From: Ga0077555 sp031406575
Lineage (GTDB): Bacteria; Pseudomonadota; Alphaproteobacteria; Rhizobiales; Hyphomicrobiaceae
DNA length: 22,907 nt
Assembly: GCA_031406575.1 (NCBI GenBank)
Contig: JANOHP010000137.1
Coordinates: 1 to 22,907 of the forward strand
Reading direction: 5' to 3'
The position numbers and the translations under genes were made by a program. This document shows positions 6,815 to 14,249 of this stretch, piece by piece (within the stretch, counting starts at the first letter, position 1; every line of letters begins with the position of its first letter). Under the pieces are notes generated by a model that searched no databases, was not told the origin of the DNA, and saw nothing but the letters and a program-made list of their open reading frames with translations.

Positions 6815-9451
6815 TCAAGCCGCGACCCGCTCCCAGGCTTGCAGGGTCACGCGATGACCGGCAAGGTCTGCGAAGCTCTTTTCGTGGCAGGTCAGAACGA
6901 TGACCTGATGCCAGTTGGCGGCCTCCTCGAGGGCACGGAAGAGGCGCAGCATGCGGTCGTCGTCGGCGAAGACGAGGGCGTCGTCGAGGATGACTGGAGC
7001 GCCCCGCCCGCTGTCGGCCAAAAGGCGCGCGAAGGCGAGGCGGGCGAGGACCGCGATCTGCTCGCGGGTGCCGTCGCTCAGGCGATCCAGGTGCTCGGTG
7101 GCGCCGCTGCGGGCGAGTTCGCGCAGGCCGAAGGTGGCATCGACCTGGGCGTCGGCGCCGGGAAACAGTAGGTGGAGGTAGGGAAAAAAGCGCGCCTTGA
7201 TCGGCTCCAGGAACTGCGCCTCGCTCGAGGCAGCTTCGCTGGCGAGTTCCTGCTCGAGACGTCGCAGGGCGGCCACCTCCACCTCGAAGCGGCGCACGAC
7301 GGCGTCGGCCTCCGCGACCTCGTCGGTGAGTTCGGCCACCACGCTGGCGATATCTTCATTGCGCAGGCCGACCAGTAGGCCTTCGGCGCGGTCGATAATC
7401 CTGTTCAGCTCCTGCACCTCGCGGCTCGCTCGGTCGATGGCATCCTGCGCGGTGGCAACGTCGGCCGTAAGCCTCGCGAGGGCTGCGTCGTCGGGTGCGC
7501 TGGCGAGCCAGGCGGAGTGCGTGCGGGCCGCGTCGTTGGCGGCCGTCTCGGCCTCGGTCAGGGCCAGGGCGAGTTCGGAGCGGCGGGTGGCGCGCTCTGG
7601 GGCGGGGGGCAGCGTTGTCGTGAGTTGCTCGCGTTGCAGCGCGCGTTCGCGGAGGCGAGCGGCACGACCGGCATCCGCCTCGCGCAGGCGGGCGATGGCG
7701 CCGGACATTTTTGTTATCGCTGCGGCGAGGTTCTTCTGGGTTGCGCGCGCAGAATTCAACTCCGTGTCGATCTGCGTGAGGGGACGGGTGGGGGTAGTGG
7801 GGGCTTCGCCGGCCTCGGTCCGAGCGTCGGCATAGCTTGTTTCGAGAGCAGTAATGCCCTCTGGCGCCAACCCTTGCAAGCGGGCGCGGACTTCGCTCAG
7901 CTCCGCCTCGAGCCGACGACGGGTGGCAACGCGCGCCTCGAAGTCGGCGAGGCCGGTGACGGCGGCTGCGGCGCACAAGCGCTCCAACGCGCCGCGGTGC
8001 ACATCGCGCAGGCGGGCGGTGTCCTCGGTGGCCTCGCCGCCGCCCGGCCGGACTGTGAGCGTGCCGATGCCCTCGATGTCGAGGACCAGCGCGCGGTCGG
8101 CGGCCAGGGTGTCACCATCTGCCAAATCGCGTCCGCCGACACGAATGCGACCGACGGCGCCAGCGGCATAATCGAGGGTGATCACGGCTGCGGCTGCCGA
8201 AAGGCGGGTTTCCAAATTGCGCAGGGTTGCGGCTTCGTGACGTGCCGTTTCCAAGTCGGCTGCCGTGGCACGCAGGGTCGACACCTCGGCCGTCAGGTCG
8301 GCACCACGCTGGGCGGCGGCGCGGGCGGACTCGAGGCGGGCGGCGATCTGTGGCAGGCGACTGCGTGCGGCGGCTTGGTGGTGGGCGGTGACAGCCTGCG
8401 CGTGCTCGGTTTGCAGCGCCGTGATCGTCGCGCTCAGAGCCTCGGCGTCGTGCTGGTGGGTCGCGCTCTCGGCGATCAGACCAGCTTGGGCAGTCGCAGC
8501 GTCGATGGCTTCGCCCGCGTCTGCAGCATCGAGCCGATCGAGGTCGGCGAGTTGCGCGAGGGTTGTTTCGAGCGCGGCGTGGTCGCGCTGCGCCAGCGTG
8601 TGGCGCGATTGCGCCATACGCCGTTCGTGGGCGGCCTGATCGGTGAATGCCTTCGCCCGCTGCCCGGCGGCCAGCGCATCGCGCGCGCGCTCGAGGGCGC
8701 CTTGACGGGCAGCGCTGGCAACCGGATCGGCGATGGCCCGCTCGCGCTCGCGTGTGGTGGCGAGCAGCCGAAGCTGATCCTCGAGCCGGTCGAGCTTGGC
8801 GCGCGCTTCGGTGAGGGTGTCGGCTTTTGCTTTGGCTTCGGTGATTGCGGCGAGGTATGCCGACCGTGGGCGCTTATACTTGCCTGTTTCGAGGTCATCG
8901 AGTTCGGCTTGTACGCGCTGCCGAACCAGCCGCGCGCGGTCGCTGCCGGTCATGGCGGCCACTTCGCCCGCGAGGGCGGTGTCGAGCAATCCACGCGATT
9001 TAGTGGGGACAACATCCAATTCGACGGACTCGGTCTGTTTCACCCAGAGCAGGGGAACCTGACCTGCGCCGCCCCTGTTCGCGAGTAGTTTGGCCAGCTC
9101 CTCTTCCGCGTCTACGCCGTGAAATAATCGTCCACCCTCACTCAGGTCCTGCAATTCAGCGTGCTTTTGAGCTGACGTTGACCAGCGCTTGAGAAGTCGC
9201 CAGTGCCGACCATCGCACTGGAAATCCATCTCCACTGTAGGCGTGCCCCCGCTATACGGTTTCATCCCCTCGATGATATTGCCCGTCGCATTGAATTTGA
9301 TCGTGAGCGCGTAAGTCGCGGCGGTGAGGATTGTCGATTTGCCCAGTTCATTGGGGCCGGATAAAATATCGAGGCCACCCGACAACCCCTCGAGCGCAAT
9401 TGGTGCTCGGAACTTCCTGAACTCCGCCATGCGGATCGCGGTGATTTTCAT
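6815..9451 (-). CDS. SbcC/YhaN-like coiled-coil AAA ATPase without zinc hook
   Basis: 878 residues. The N-terminus is of the RecF/SMC/Rad50 kind (MKITAIRMAEFRKF) with Walker A GPNELGKST at 32-40. The C-terminal ABC half has the signature-like LSDGTREQ at 791-798, Walker B APVILDDALVFADDD at 818-832 and a His switch in TCHEK near 854-858. Two Ala/Arg/Glu-rich arms, about 200-420 and 480-745, should form the coiled coil. At the apex, where Rad50/SbcC carries a CxxC zinc hook, there is instead a Gly/Val-rich, probably beta, segment at about 422-472. Only three cysteines occur (79, 493, 855) and none forms CxxC. It overlaps the upstream phosphoesterase by four bases (ATGA), as in Rad50-Mre11-type pairs. 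Expected role: ATP-driven DNA-end sensing or nuclease control. It is closer to the YhaN-like group than to true SbcC. Confidence 0.85.
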   Translation of the reverse strand: MKITAIRMAEFRKFRAPIALEGLSGGLDILSGPNELGKSTILTAATYALTIKFNATGNIIEGMKPYSGGTPTVEMDFQCDGRHWRLLKRWSTSAQKHAELQDLSEGGRLFHGVDAEEELAKLLANRGGAGQVPLLWVKQTESVELDVVPTKSRGLLDTALAGEVAAMTGSDRARLVRQRVQAELDDLETGKYKRPRSAYLAAITEAKAKADTLTEARAKLDRLEDQLRLLATTRERERAIADPVASAARQGALERARDALAAGQRAKAFTDQAAHERRMAQSRHTLAQRDHAALETTLAQLADLDRLDAADAGEAIDAATAQAGLIAESATHQHDAEALSATITALQTEHAQAVTAHHQAAARSRLPQIAARLESARAAAQRGADLTAEVSTLRATAADLETARHEAATLRNLETRLSAAAAVITLDYAAGAVGRIRVGGRDLADGDTLAADRALVLDIEGIGTLTVRPGGGEATEDTARLRDVHRGALERLCAAAAVTGLADFEARVATRRRLEAELSEVRARLQGLAPEGITALETSYADARTEAGEAPTTPTRPLTQIDTELNSARATQKNLAAAITKMSGAIARLREADAGRAARLRERALQREQLTTTLPPAPERATRRSELALALTEAETAANDAARTHSAWLASAPDDAALARLTADVATAQDAIDRASREVQELNRIIDRAEGLLVGLRNEDIASVVAELTDEVAEADAVVRRFEVEVAALRRLEQELASEAASSEAQFLEPIKARFFPYLHLLFPGADAQVDATFGLRELARSGATEHLDRLSDGTREQIAVLARLAFARLLADSGRGAPVILDDALVFADDDRMLRLFRALEEAANWHQVIVLTCHEKSFADLAGHRVTLQAWERVAA

Positions 9452-10575
9452 GGGGTGCCCTCCGCGCCGAGGGCGGCATCGAAGGCGAAGAGGCGGCTCA
9501 GGGCGTCGGCAGCGACGCGGGCGTCAGGTCCATCCTCTTCGGCGGCCTTCGTCAGGCGCTCGGCGACGGTGCGTAGCGCGCCAGCGGGCAGCGCCTCGAG
9601 GTCAGCCACACCAGCGGCCCACCGCAACCGCGCATAGTCGGTGCGGACGTGGAACAATCGCAGCGCCAGCCGGCTGAGATTTTGCTCCAGCATCGCTCGC
9701 GCGGCAACCGGCAAGCGACCCTCGACGGACAGGTCGAGGACGTGGTGCGAGGTGGCCGGGCCGAGGCGATCGAGTTCGGCGATCAGCGGCTCGATGTCCT
9801 CGAGGCGGGTCATGAGAACGCGGCGGGCGAGCCAGCGGTAGGTGGCGGTGGAAACGGGCGTGACCGTAGGCTGTGATCCCGCGCCAGGGATATCGACGAC
9901 GAGGATGTTGCCGGGGCCATTGTCCGTGAAGCTGTCGGGCTCGGGTGTGCCGGCGTACCAAGTGGCCGGGCCAATCTGCTTGGTGCCATGCCAATCGCCA
10001 AGCGCCAGATAGTCGAGATGGGCCGACCGCGCGCGCGCCGGATCGATCGGGACGGCGGCTTCGCCCAAGCTGCCGAAACCCTGGACCGAGCCGTGCGCCA
10101 GTCCGATGCGGATGGTGCCGGCAGGCGAGGGGGTGGCATCCATCCAGGCGGTCGGATCAACGGTGGTCGACTTGGCGGCGAGCGGGGCTGTCAGCAGCAC
10201 GACACCCGGCTCGAGGTCGACGGAGCGGGGTTCCAGGTGCAGGTGAACGTTGCCGGGAAGATTGCGCGTCAACGCGCCCCACAAGCCGCCGGGTCTGGCG
10301 GGGTCGTGATTGCCGGGCAGCAGATGCCACACCACCCTCTTGTGCATCGACAAGCGCGTGAGCGTTCTCTGCCCCAGCTCGTCGGGGAGCGTTTCACTGT
10401 CGAAGATGTCGCCGGCGATCAGAACGTGACGCGCGCCATGGGCTTGCGCCTCAGTCGCGATGCGTTGAATGGCATCCATGCGCGCCTGATTGAGCAGCGT
10501 CGCCTTTTCTGCTGGAAATCGCCCAAACCGCTTGCCGATCTGCCAGTCGGCCGTATGTATGAACTTGAACGCCAC
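9448..10575 (-). CDS. SbcD/YhaO-like DNA repair metallophosphoesterase with altered metal motifs
   Basis: 375 residues from GTG 10575, giving (M)AFKFIHTADWQIGK; GAGGG lies four bases before it. A TTG at 10596 would add seven residues but falls almost at the predicted transcription start. Motifs: D10-W-Q12, GD at 55-56, GNHD at 88-91, H161 (LAHGSV) and GDWH at 193-196. In Mre11/SbcD nucleases the first motif is DxH and the last GHxH; here Gln12 replaces the first histidine and Asp194 the other. The pattern is tidy enough to be a subfamily feature rather than decay. A C-terminal region of about 130 residues follows, like the capping domain of SbcD. Encoded with the coiled-coil ATPase by a four-base overlap, it should form an Mre11-Rad50-like complex. 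A LexA box lies 41 bases upstream. Confidence 0.83.
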   Translation of the reverse strand: MAFKFIHTADWQIGKRFGRFPAEKATLLNQARMDAIQRIATEAQAHGARHVLIAGDIFDSETLPDELGQRTLTRLSMHKRVVWHLLPGNHDPARPGGLWGALTRNLPGNVHLHLEPRSVDLEPGVVLLTAPLAAKSTTVDPTAWMDATPSPAGTIRIGLAHGSVQGFGSLGEAAVPIDPARARSAHLDYLALGDWHGTKQIGPATWYAGTPEPDSFTDNGPGNILVVDIPGAGSQPTVTPVSTATYRWLARRVLMTRLEDIEPLIAELDRLGPATSHHVLDLSVEGRLPVAARAMLEQNLSRLALRLFHVRTDYARLRWAAGVADLEALPAGALRTVAERLTKAAEEDGPDARVAADALSRLFAFDAALGAEGTP

Positions 10576-10608
10576 GTCACCCTCGCCGTCCGTCAATCGA
10601 GTCGATAC

Positions 10609-10637
10609 ACACTAAGTTCTATTTTTGTTCTTCGCAA
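10609..10637 (-). promoter_or_regulatory. Candidate promoter of the phosphoesterase/ATPase operon
   Basis: Read on the minus strand, TTGCGA (10637-10632) and TAGTGT (10614-10609) are separated by exactly 17 bases. The match to sigma-70 boxes is only partial (4/6 and 3/6). The spacer contains the whole LexA box, a classic place for repression. Transcription would begin near 10602, leaving a leader of about 27 bases before GTG 10575. Confidence 0.4.
10616..10630. promoter_or_regulatory. LexA (SOS) box, GTTC-N7-GTTC
   Basis: GTTC at 10616-10619 and GTTC at 10627-10630 are separated by exactly seven bases (TATTTTT). This is the direct-repeat operator known for alphaproteobacterial LexA, including the AT-rich spacer seen in strong sites. 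It lies in the 143-base gap between the divergent phosphoesterase operon and the HMCES/YedK gene, both DNA-repair genes, which makes a chance match unlikely. An inverted repeat ATCGA-G-TCGAT at 10596-10606 lies next to it and could be a second site. Confidence 0.8.
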
Positions 10638-10718
10638 CCGATCCGCGCGCCCGTCCACAGATTCGGACGCGGAACGGGGATCGCGTGCGGCTCCTGGAAC
10701 ACACCCGATGACGCTGCC

Positions 10719-11408
10719 ATGTGCGCCCGTTATTCACTGACCTCACCGCCGCAGGCCGTGCGCGCGCATTTCGGCGCGAAAGCGTTCGAGCCGTTTCCGC
10801 CACGGACCGTCGTACGCCCGACGGAGCCGGTGGGGATCGTGCGGCACGACTGGGGCGGCGTGCCCGAACTGGTGCTGGTGCGCTGGGGGTTGATCCCCTC
10901 GTGGGTGAAGGAGCCGCAGACGTTCGCCACGATCATCAACGCGCGCGCAGAGACGGCCGCGGACAAGCCGTCGTTTCGGGGCGGACTGCGGCATCGGCGG
11001 TGTCTGGTGCCCGCCGATGCGTTCACAGAGTGGAGTGGTCCCAAGGGCGCCCGCGTTCCCCATCTGGTGCGGCCGCGTCAGGCAGGGCCGATCGCATTTG
11101 CCGGCATTTGGGAGCATTGGCTGGGCGCTGACGGCAGCGAGATCGAGACGATGGCCATTCTGACCACCGCAGCCAACACGACCGTTCGCGCCATTCATGA
11201 GCGCATGCCGGTGATCGTGGCGCCGGGCGATTATGCAGCGTGGCTCGATTGTCGTTCGGGCAGTGCGGTCGACGTGATGTCCTTGCTGCGCCCGGCGCCC
11301 GACGACATGCTGGAAATCGTGCGTCTGGAGGCAACTCCAGAAACGAGGGGCAACCGGGACGTCGACCCGGAAGATCCTCCAGAACCGGTACAAGGACGCT
11401 TGCTCTGA
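10719..11408 (+). CDS. yedK: HMCES/YedK-type abasic-site DNA-protein crosslinker (SOS response-associated peptidase)
   Basis: 229 residues of the SRAP family. The start is fixed because the catalytic residue must be Cys2 after Met removal (MCARYSL). Other active-site positions are present: Asn74 and Arg76 (INARAE), Glu104 (AFTEW) and His160 (IHERMPVI). The protein attaches covalently to abasic sites in single-stranded DNA through Cys2, shielding them from strand breakage and error-prone bypass. The gene is divergent from the SbcCD-like pair and shares the LexA box, which lies 89 bases upstream of its ATG. I see no good -10/-35 pair for this direction. A 5-bp hairpin with a 4-base loop (11425-11438) follows the stop but lacks a T-run. 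Confidence 0.92.
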   Translation: MCARYSLTSPPQAVRAHFGAKAFEPFPPRTVVRPTEPVGIVRHDWGGVPELVLVRWGLIPSWVKEPQTFATIINARAETAADKPSFRGGLRHRRCLVPADAFTEWSGPKGARVPHLVRPRQAGPIAFAGIWEHWLGADGSEIETMAILTTAANTTVRAIHERMPVIVAPGDYAAWLDCRSGSAVDVMSLLRPAPDDMLEIVRLEATPETRGNRDVDPEDPPEPVQGRLL

Positions 11409-11521
11409 GGCCGACTCGCGCACTCGGCCGCATGGCCGCACCGCCGCCGAAGGCCTCGAAATTCTCGTAAGAACCATCTACGCTGTGGCAAACCAACGTG
11501 CGTGCAAGGAGTTGGATTGCA

Positions 11522-13372
11522 ATGCCTTACAAGGGCGAAGACCTGGACTTGCGTGTGCCCCAACAGCGCATGGCGCGCGAGACCGATCCCGTTGCGGCGC
11601 CCAACGGCAGTCAAGCCAAAGGCGGGCGCACCGTTCAGGCATCCGAGCCGATCTGGGTGGATGAGCTCGTTCTGCAATGTTGCAATTACGCGTTCGACTT
11701 GGCTGTCGCGCATGGCGCTGCCGAGGTGGGTCTGGAGCACCTCGTTCATGCCCTGACGCGGGTCGATGCGGCGGCGCTGCTCTTGGAGGCGAACGGCGTG
11801 CGCGAGGGTCAGCTTCGGCGCGACAGCGCCAGTCTGGTCGCCAGCGACCTTTCGACGGGTCGGGGCAGCAAAGGGGGCGCGCCACTGCGATCCCTCGATC
11901 TCGAGACGGTGTTGCAACGCGCATCCGACAGCGCCGAGCGTCGGGGGCGAACAGCGTCGGTCGACGACGTGGTGTGGGCGACGCTGCAACATGCACGCAA
12001 CGTTCCCGCTGTCGCCCTGCTGCGCCGCGCGACGCCGCAGTGGCAGCAGCGGCCGTCGGGCGCTGTGTCCAGCGAGGCCACCTTCGAAACGCTGGATCCC
12101 GGGCTTGCCGATGAGCGGCGCTTGTTTTCGCAGTTCCTGCGCGATTTTCGACGCGACGTCGGCGGGCGTCGTGGTGAAAATAGCCACGATGAGCCGCGCG
12201 ACCAGTCTGTCGTTATCGAAAGCATGCGCGCGCTGGAAAAGGCGGTGCACAGCGGACTGGGCCAGGGCGCGCGCAATTGGGCCGCCCTCACACAGCGGCT
12301 GCAGGCGTTGGAAGCGGTCGTCGCTGAACGCGGCGATCAATCCGACGAGGCCGTGCTGAGCCGCCTCTCCGCCATCGAGGAGGCGCTCGAGGGGCGCATC
12401 CAGGAAGGCGGCAACCGCTGGACGGCGCTGATCGACCAGCTGTCGACGATCGAGATGCTGGTCAAGGCGCCCACGTCGACTGCCGAGCCGCAGCACAAGG
12501 CGCTCGTCGAGCGGGTCTCTGGTCTCGAGCGCACGATTCGGACCGGGTTCGGCGAGACGGCGCGTATGAGCACCGAGCTGGGTGAGCGCGTCGGTGTTGT
12601 CGTGGCGGCAACGCAGCAGCGATCTCCGCGCGAGGCGGAAGCGTTGCAGAAGCTGAGCGATCGGTTGAAGGGAATTGAAACCTTGCTCGGCCACCGCCTC
12701 GAGGAGAGCGCCAGTGTCGGTGGCCAGATCATCGAGCGCGTCGGTGCGGTGGAAACGCTGATTTCGCAGCAGGCGGGCAAGCTCGAACCACCCCTCGGCG
12801 CTAAACTGGCGGAATTGACCCAGCAGCTCGCGACGCGCTTCACGGAGACGACGCAGCAACTTCACCTTACCGGCGAACGACTGGTGGCTGTCGAAGAGAT
12901 GACGAAAACAGCCGTTTCCGCGAACGATACCGCGAGCCAGATGCGCGACCGCGAACTGCAGGAGATGCAGGATGCGATCGTGCGGCTCGCCGAGAACCAG
13001 CACACGTTGGCCTCGGCCGTGACGGACTGGCGGCATGCGGTGACAACGGATTTGGGTGGCATCAACGGGCGCATCGACAAGCTGATCGAACTGATGATCC
13101 CAGCCGTTCCAGCTGCACCCGCCTCGGCGCTGTCTCCGGCGCCGCCGGACGAGCGGACCCGGCTTCCCAATGCGCTGTCCGCGCCGTCGTCGACGCGGGC
13201 CTCGGCAGCGGACGTGGCCATGGATGCGGGCCGTCGCGGCGTGCGCTCCTGGTTGTTTGGCGCGCGCGAGGGCGACATCGTGCGTCGCAACCGCAAACGC
13301 GAATGGCTCGAGGCGGCGAAGCGGCGGGTGGCGGCAGCCCGCGTGCGATTGTTGAACAGGACGCAGCGTTGA
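11522..13372 (+). CDS. Orphan ClpN-like domain protein with 25-residue repeats
   Basis: 616 residues from ATG 11522, which has AAGGAG at 11506-11511. After a polar leader, residues 46-170 resemble the double Clp N-domain repeat: helix-rich halves containing VGLEHLVHALTR near 69-80 and VDDVVWATLQHA near 147-158. No AAA+ domain follows. Residues 234-434 form about eight degenerate repeats of mostly 25 residues with the core [R/Q][L/V]xx[L/I/V]E. Residues 435-525 are further helical, then comes a Pro/Ala/Ser-rich linker (526-565) and a very basic tail (570-616) with RRGVRSWLFG. There is no signal peptide. ClpN domains bind adaptor or substrate proteins, so a scaffold or adaptor is conceivable, but that is inference. 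I do not recognise a named family. It is plus-strand, 113 bases after yedK. Confidence 0.8.
   Translation: MPYKGEDLDLRVPQQRMARETDPVAAPNGSQAKGGRTVQASEPIWVDELVLQCCNYAFDLAVAHGAAEVGLEHLVHALTRVDAAALLLEANGVREGQLRRDSASLVASDLSTGRGSKGGAPLRSLDLETVLQRASDSAERRGRTASVDDVVWATLQHARNVPAVALLRRATPQWQQRPSGAVSSEATFETLDPGLADERRLFSQFLRDFRRDVGGRRGENSHDEPRDQSVVIESMRALEKAVHSGLGQGARNWAALTQRLQALEAVVAERGDQSDEAVLSRLSAIEEALEGRIQEGGNRWTALIDQLSTIEMLVKAPTSTAEPQHKALVERVSGLERTIRTGFGETARMSTELGERVGVVVAATQQRSPREAEALQKLSDRLKGIETLLGHRLEESASVGGQIIERVGAVETLISQQAGKLEPPLGAKLAELTQQLATRFTETTQQLHLTGERLVAVEEMTKTAVSANDTASQMRDRELQEMQDAIVRLAENQHTLASAVTDWRHAVTTDLGGINGRIDKLIELMIPAVPAAPASALSPAPPDERTRLPNALSAPSSTRASAADVAMDAGRRGVRSWLFGAREGDIVRRNRKREWLEAAKRRVAAARVRLLNRTQR
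12221..12823 (+). repeat. Degenerate 75-bp coding repeats (25 residues each)
   Basis: Within the ClpN-like protein the core [R/Q][L/V]xx[L/I/V]E recurs at residues 259, 281, 306, 331, 381 and 406, with a first copy at 234 (SMRALE) and a weaker one at 356 (RVGVVV). Most steps are exactly 25 residues; the second copy is 22 and the last is stretched. A Gly and often a Trp or Leu sit mid-repeat (NWAAL, RWTAL). Repeats are diverged at the DNA level, so they look old. Helical hairpin or coiled-coil units are the likely structure. Confidence 0.7.
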
Positions 13373-13387
13373 CGCGCGGGGGCGGGC

Positions 13388-13819
13388 TCACGTGCGGGCG
13401 CTGTCGGCCAGGGCGCGGAAATAGCCCTCGGCTGCGGCCAGGCGTTCGATGCGGCCCGGATCGACGTGGCCGAGACTCTCCACGATCAGGCCTTCCGATG
13501 CGATGCTTTCGAGGCGGCGCTTGATGCCGGCGAGACGGCGCCCATCGATACGCCCGTTCAGCGTATCGGTGATGTTTTCCACGTACCCACGCAGGCGCCC
13601 GAATTCGCGCACCGCGATGCGCAGGGCGGCGAGGTCGCCCGGTTTCGCCTCGAGCGTTTCGAACGCCGTTGCGGCCCTCGCCAGCGTTGCGGCGATCTCG
13701 CAGGCATAGCGTGCGATGCGCTCGCGCCGCGTGTCGCCGGCACTGGCAATCACGCTCTGCAATTTAGAGAGGGCGTCGGTGAGCCCGAGTAGCTTCAGGG
13801 TGACATCGACAACGCGCAT
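13388..13819 (-). CDS. Small all-helical protein of unknown function
   Basis: 143 residues starting MRVVDVTLKLLG, with GGAG about ten bases before the ATG. The sequence is rich in Ala, Arg, Leu and Glu with heptad-like spacing and no Cys except one near residue 39, no signal peptide and no membrane segment. I do not recognise the family. It converges with the ClpN-like gene (15-base gap) and lies 82 bases downstream of a membrane-protein gene on the same strand, so it may be the last gene of the efp-side transcription unit or have its own promoter. Codon use looks like that of its neighbours, so I take it as a real gene. Confidence 0.65.
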   Translation of the reverse strand: MRVVDVTLKLLGLTDALSKLQSVIASAGDTRRERIARYACEIAATLARAATAFETLEAKPGDLAALRIAVREFGRLRGYVENITDTLNGRIDGRRLAGIKRRLESIASEGLIVESLGHVDPGRIERLAAAEGYFRALADSART

Positions 13820-13901
13820 GGCTTTTTCCGGCTCCGATCACCATCGAAGCACGGATTAAACGGCGGGTTCGGCGCGCGGGGATAAGTCGGCGCGATCAGG
13901 A

Positions 13902-14204
13902 TTAACGGGCGCCTTCGTAATAGGCCCGCTCGGCCCTCTGGCTACGTTCCCCGAAAAACAAGACGAGGAGTAAATAGACGACGCTCGGTAGCGCGGCCAG
14001 GATCAGAAACATCGGCCAGTGAATGGACCCCTGCACGAACATCGCCGCTGAGATCACCATGGCCGGGCTCATGATCAGCAGCGGTAGGATCGCGGCCAAC
14101 CGCCAGCCGCCGCGCAATCGATACCAGGCAAACAGCTGCAAGACCGGGTAAGCGGGCACGGACCCCAGAACGAGCGCATCGAACATTGCTTCAGCGACGC
14201 CCAT
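13902..14204 (-). CDS. Small integral membrane protein, three predicted helices
   Basis: 100 residues from ATG 14204 (MGVAEAMFDALVLGS); a TTG at 14237 would add 11 polar residues and is less likely. AGGAA lies about 11 bases before the ATG. Hydrophobic segments at about 10-30, 36-58 and 63-84 suggest three membrane-spanning helices, followed by a charged tail (GERSQRAERAYYEGAR). No family is recognised. It lies 45 bases after the enoyl-CoA hydratase-like gene on the same strand, so co-transcription with it and efp is plausible. Confidence 0.7.
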   Translation of the reverse strand: MGVAEAMFDALVLGSVPAYPVLQLFAWYRLRGGWRLAAILPLLIMSPAMVISAAMFVQGSIHWPMFLILAALPSVVYLLLVLFFGERSQRAERAYYEGAR

Positions 14205-14249
14205 TGGATATGCGTTCCTGATCTTTTGCCGCCGCAACGTTTTGCGCGG

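Noticed and set aside
7517..9088. A 523-codon open frame on the plus strand, opposite the coiled-coil ATPase
   Set aside because: Gly/Cys/Arg-rich composition and no motifs; it is the shadow of the Ala/Arg/Glu-rich coiled coil.
6815..10575. Naming the pair sbcC/sbcD
   Set aside because: The zinc hook is missing and two nuclease metal positions differ, so the classical names would over-claim.
11231..13036. A 601-codon open frame on the minus strand, opposite yedK and the ClpN-like gene
   Set aside because: The translation is Arg/His/Leu-rich without domain pattern. The plus strand has well-supported genes. Long antisense frames are expected at this GC content.
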